Source: Flavobacterium johnsoniae
GTDB taxonomy: Bacteria > Bacteroidota > Bacteroidia > Flavobacteriales > Flavobacteriaceae
NCBI RefSeq assembly: GCF_001879205.1
Contig: NZ_MLFK01000010.1
Coordinates: 62,001 to 126,000, forward strand
DNA: 64,000 nt
Direction: 5' to 3'
The first letter of the stretch is position 1. The number at the start of each line of letters is the position of its first letter. Shown one piece after another: positions 61,857-64,000 of this stretch. Under the pieces are notes generated by a model. That model had not been told where the DNA came from. It saw only the letters and a list, made by a program, of their open reading frames with translations, and did no database searches. The position numbers and the translations under genes were made by a program.

Positions 61857-61946
61857 TCAAAATTCTAAAACCTGCAGTTTATAAACTATGATTATAATCA
61901 TAAAAAACAGAAAAATTAAGAAACTTTCCCTTCTATTAACCGCCAT
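61857..61946 (-). CDS. Possible leaderless 29-aa membrane peptide
   Basis: ATG at 61946, TGA at 61857-61859: MAVNRRESFLIFLFFMIIII then VYKLQVLEF, a single hydrophobic helix with a positive N-terminus. The -7-like TACCGTTTG (61950-61958) ends four bases before the ATG, so the mRNA would be leaderless. The coding sequence contains operator 2. It could be a real small protein or a coincidence of the operator region; nothing else supports translation. Confidence 0.4.
   Translation of the reverse strand: MAVNRRESFLIFLFFMIIIIVYKLQVLEF
61858..61902 (-). promoter_or_regulatory. Crp/Fnr-type operator 2 with -7 box (hemoglobin)
   Basis: TATGAT-TATA-ATCATA (61887-61902, centre 61894.5); reverse-strand -7-like box GAATTTTG (61858-61865) ends 36.5 bp from the centre. 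The start near 61853 gives a 42-nt leader. Confidence 0.75.
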
Positions 61947-61949
61947 AAC

Positions 61950-62023
61950 CAAACGGTAAGAAAATAAAAATAAAACGATATGACTGGAATCATAATTTGA
62001 GAAAATTGATGATGATAAATTTA
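61950..62023. promoter_or_regulatory. Crp/Fnr-type operator 3, possibly divergent (nadA forward)
   Basis: TATGAC-TGGA-ATCATA (61979-61994, centre 61986.5). Forward -7-like box TAAATTTA (62016-62023) ends 36.5 bp to the right and would give a nadA start near 62028; reverse -7-like box TACCGTTTG (61950-61958) ends 36.5 bp to the left. Confidence 0.75.
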
Positions 62024-62088
62024 CCCTATCGAAATTATGCTTAACAGTATTAGAATATTGTTTCTGATACAAAACCACTAAACTTTAT

Positions 62089-62127
62089 CTGCACTAAAAT
62101 ATGCTGGAAACGGCATATTTTATGCAG
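62089..62127 (+). promoter_or_regulatory. Hairpin in the nadA leader
   Basis: Inner 9-bp stem aaaatatgc / gcatatttt (62096-62104 with 62113-62121), 8-nt loop tggaaacg, and outer stem ctgca / tgcag (62089-62093 with 62123-62127). It ends 17 bp before the nadA ATG, so it could be an operator or an RNA element controlling translation. Confidence 0.55.
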
Positions 62128-62144
62128 AAATAATAAAATTAAAA

Positions 62145-63077
62145 ATGGACAAAAATTCTCTGATAAAGGAAATAATACGATTAAAGCAAGAAAAAAATGC
62201 GGTTATTCTGGCTCATTATTATCAAGATGAGGAAATTCAGGATATTGCAGATTTTATTGGAGACAGTCTTGAATTATCAAAAAAGGCGCAGCAAACCAAT
62301 GCTTCTATTATTCTTTTTGCCGGAGTCCATTTTATGGCAGAAACAGCCAAAATACTAAATCCGGATAAAAAGGTAATAATACCTGATTTTAATGCAGGAT
62401 GTTCTCTTGCAGACGGATGTGATCCTGCCGATTTTAAAATTTTTAAAGCAAAACACCCCGGGCATATTGTGGTAACTTACATAAACTGCTCTGCTGAAAT
62501 AAAAGCAATGAGCGATTTGGTTTGTACCTCATCAAATGCAAAAAAAATAATTGCTTCTATACCTGCAGATAAGGAAATTATATTTGCACCGGATAAAAAT
62601 TTAGGACATTATTTACAAAAAGAAACAAAGCGTAAACTAGTGCTTTGGGATGGATCATGTGTGGTTCACGAAGCCTTTTCGCTAGAAAAACTAATTGACC
62701 TTTACAAGAAAAATCCAACTGCCAAAATTGCGGCACATCCGGAATCTGAGAGCCATATTTTAAAAATTGCCCATTACATTGGTTCAACCTCCGGAATTAT
62801 CAACTTTATTAAAACGGATCCTGCCGCTGTTTTCATAGTGGCTACAGAAGCTGGTATTTTGCATGAACTCTCAAAAGCGGCACCTGAAAAAACGCTGATT
62901 CCCGCTCCTTCTACCGAAGATAATACTTGTGCCTGCAGTGAATGCGCATTTATGAAAATCAATACACTCGAAAAATTATATTGGTGTCTTAAATATGAAA
63001 GTCCCGAAATTATAGTAGATGAACAGCTGAGAATTAAAGCCTTAAAACCTATAAAAAGAATGCTTGAACTGTCTTAA
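62145..63077 (+). CDS. nadA: Quinolinate synthase NadA
   Basis: 310 aa. Converts iminoaspartate plus dihydroxyacetone phosphate to quinolinate in NAD synthesis, using a [4Fe-4S] cluster. Visible family marks: AHYYQDEEIQDIADFIGDS, C86 in NAGCSLADGC, TYINCSAEIKAMSDLVCTSSN, C172 in WDGSCVVHE and the closing NTCACSECAFM (C262-C267). The three cluster Cys are expected among C86, C172 and C262/264/267. It is followed 25 bp later by nadB, whose product makes its substrate. The cluster is oxygen-sensitive, which would fit Crp/Fnr control. Confidence 0.96.
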   Translation: MDKNSLIKEIIRLKQEKNAVILAHYYQDEEIQDIADFIGDSLELSKKAQQTNASIILFAGVHFMAETAKILNPDKKVIIPDFNAGCSLADGCDPADFKIFKAKHPGHIVVTYINCSAEIKAMSDLVCTSSNAKKIIASIPADKEIIFAPDKNLGHYLQKETKRKLVLWDGSCVVHEAFSLEKLIDLYKKNPTAKIAAHPESESHILKIAHYIGSTSGIINFIKTDPAAVFIVATEAGILHELSKAAPEKTLIPAPSTEDNTCACSECAFMKINTLEKLYWCLKYESPEIIVDEQLRIKALKPIKRMLELS

Positions 63078-63102
63078 AATTGAACCTCAAAACCCTTATA
63101 AA

Positions 63103-64000
63103 ATGCTCAAAACTGATATACTCATAATAGGTTCCGGTATTTCCGGATTATTTTTTGCCATGAAAACTGCCAAAAAACGTCCGGATTTATCTATTGTAAT
63201 TATGACCAAGAAAACTGCACCAAACACTAATACACAACTCGCACAAGGTGGTATTGCAGTTGTTACAAATCATATAAAGGATAGTTTTGAGCAGCATATA
63301 AAAGACACTTTAAAATCAGGCGGCGGACACTGCGACCAGGCTATTGTAAAAATGGTTATTGAGCAGGCACCGGAAAGGCTCGAAGAACTTCTGAAGATTG
63401 GAACCTCTTTTGATAAAAACCAGGAAGGACAATGGGATTTAGGTCTTGAAGGAGGTCATTCACAGCATCGTATTCTGCATCATAAAGACAGTTCAGGCCT
63501 TGAAATAGAAAAGAAGCTTTTGAAAATAATCGAACAATTACCCAATATTCAATTATTCGAAAATTATCAGGTTATCGATCTCAATACAGAAACCAAACAA
63601 GAGCAGACAACTTCCTGCGGTGCCTTTTTTTATGATAAAAACACGGACCAGATAAAATATATCAGGACTCGTTGTATAGTGCTGAGTACAGGCGGATGCG
63701 GCCAATTGTTCGAAAATACAACCAATCCGGAAATTGCAACCGGAGACGGAATTGCAATGGCGGCGCGTGCAGGAGCCGAAATCGAAGATATGCAGTATAT
63801 TCAATTTCATCCTACAGCCTTATTTAGAGGAGAAAAAAATCCTTTGTTTTTAATTTCAGAAGCGGTTCGCGGATTTGGAGCTCATATTGTTAATGAAGAA
63901 GGAAAAAGATTTTTGTTTAAATACGATTCGCGGGGCGAGTTAGCAACAAGAGATATTGTTTCGCACGCTATTTATCGGGAAATGCATGAAAGCAGAAAAA
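63103..64000 (+). CDS. nadB: L-aspartate oxidase NadB (C-terminus cut by window edge)
   Basis: First 299 residues of an FAD-dependent oxidase. The ADP-binding GSGISGLFFAMKTAKKRP lies at residues 10-27; the FAD-ring region is QLAQGGIAVV; GGHSQHRILHHKDSSG holds the active-site His; QFHPTALF and SEAVRGFGAHIVNEEGKRF are conserved in NadB. It oxidises L-aspartate to iminoaspartate, the NadA substrate. Order nadA-nadB with a 25-bp gap indicates an operon controlled by the promoter near 62028. Confidence 0.96.
   Translation, partial: MLKTDILIIGSGISGLFFAMKTAKKRPDLSIVIMTKKTAPNTNTQLAQGGIAVVTNHIKDSFEQHIKDTLKSGGGHCDQAIVKMVIEQAPERLEELLKIGTSFDKNQEGQWDLGLEGGHSQHRILHHKDSSGLEIEKKLLKIIEQLPNIQLFENYQVIDLNTETKQEQTTSCGAFFYDKNTDQIKYIRTRCIVLSTGGCGQLFENTTNPEIATGDGIAMAARAGAEIEDMQYIQFHPTALFRGEKNPLFLISEAVRGFGAHIVNEEGKRFLFKYDSRGELATRDIVSHAIYREMHESRK

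Noticed and set aside
61857..62078. 73-codon reverse ORF reaching upstream of operator 3
   Set aside because: Its first half covers the operator and promoter region; only the shorter 29-codon form starts at a plausible promoter.

Overview
The window reads as chromosomal DNA of a Flavobacterium-like member of the Bacteroidota. Supporting signs are AT-rich DNA, promoters of the TAnnTTTG (-7) type with few Shine-Dalgarno sequences, LytS/LytT-type two-component systems, a giant SprB-repeat adhesin with a type IX secretion C-terminal tail, TlpA/DUF4369 thioredoxins and TonB receptors with a CarboxypepD_reg-like domain. I saw no rRNA, tRNA, CRISPR array, transposase or integrase. All family assignments come from reading motifs by eye; no search was run.

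Layout. 1-5.1 kb: a truncated DUF4870 membrane protein, a LytTR response regulator with its TPR histidine kinase, two small exported proteins and an L,D-transpeptidase. 5.2-8.0 kb: metNIQ methionine importer, preceded by a nearly leaderless 31-codon ORF (Cys and Met codons clustered) and an intrinsic terminator, which together look like a peptide attenuator. 8.1-11.6 kb: cupin, quinone-oxidoreductase-like MDR enzyme, divergent HxlR regulator, class V aminotransferase. 11.9-13.3 kb: a TlpA-like protein downstream of a clear SAM-I riboswitch. 13.6-17.5 kb: an electrophile-detoxification operon (YceI, tautomerase, degenerate SDR, NTF2-like, nitronate monooxygenase) with a Crp-type palindrome and its likely Crp/Fnr regulator. 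17.6-28.5 kb: DoxX, SDRs, AraC, a second LytS/LytT pair, DUF1223, Ohr, two exported Asp-nucleophile alpha/beta hydrolases and a cupin, interspersed with non-coding palindromic repeats. 28.8-32.8 kb: a kaiC-kaiB-kaiB-histidine kinase-response regulator operon. 33-42.5 kb: a GIY-YIG-like protein, a large lipoprotein, OsmC, an esterase, OxyR, a siderophore-interacting flavoprotein and several regulators. 42.6-48.8 kb: a 12-codon ORF before an EamA transporter, a TonB receptor with a PepSY protein, a PfkB kinase. 49.2-60.4 kb: three tandem tail-collar (MdpB-like) proteins, a periplasmic-binding-fold protein without signal peptide, a formyltransferase, the giant adhesin and an outer-membrane barrel. 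60.7-64 kb: Crp/Fnr regulator, truncated hemoglobin, nadA and the start of nadB.

The strongest new observations are regulatory. (1) Three promoters (doxX and the two exported hydrolases) share two 12-bp direct repeats 21 bp apart, with the promoter-proximal repeat ending exactly 43 bp from the last base of the -7 box. (2) Around the Crp/Fnr gene at 60.7 kb, three TATGAT-N4-ATCATA palindromes face four -7-like boxes, each box ending exactly 36.5 bp from the palindrome centre, the geometry of a class II activator; they would control nadAB, the hemoglobin, a possible 29-aa membrane peptide and a possible small RNA. (3) Methionine/SAM control appears twice by different means: a peptide attenuator on metNIQ and a SAM-I riboswitch upstream of a thiol-disulfide oxidoreductase rather than a classical met gene.
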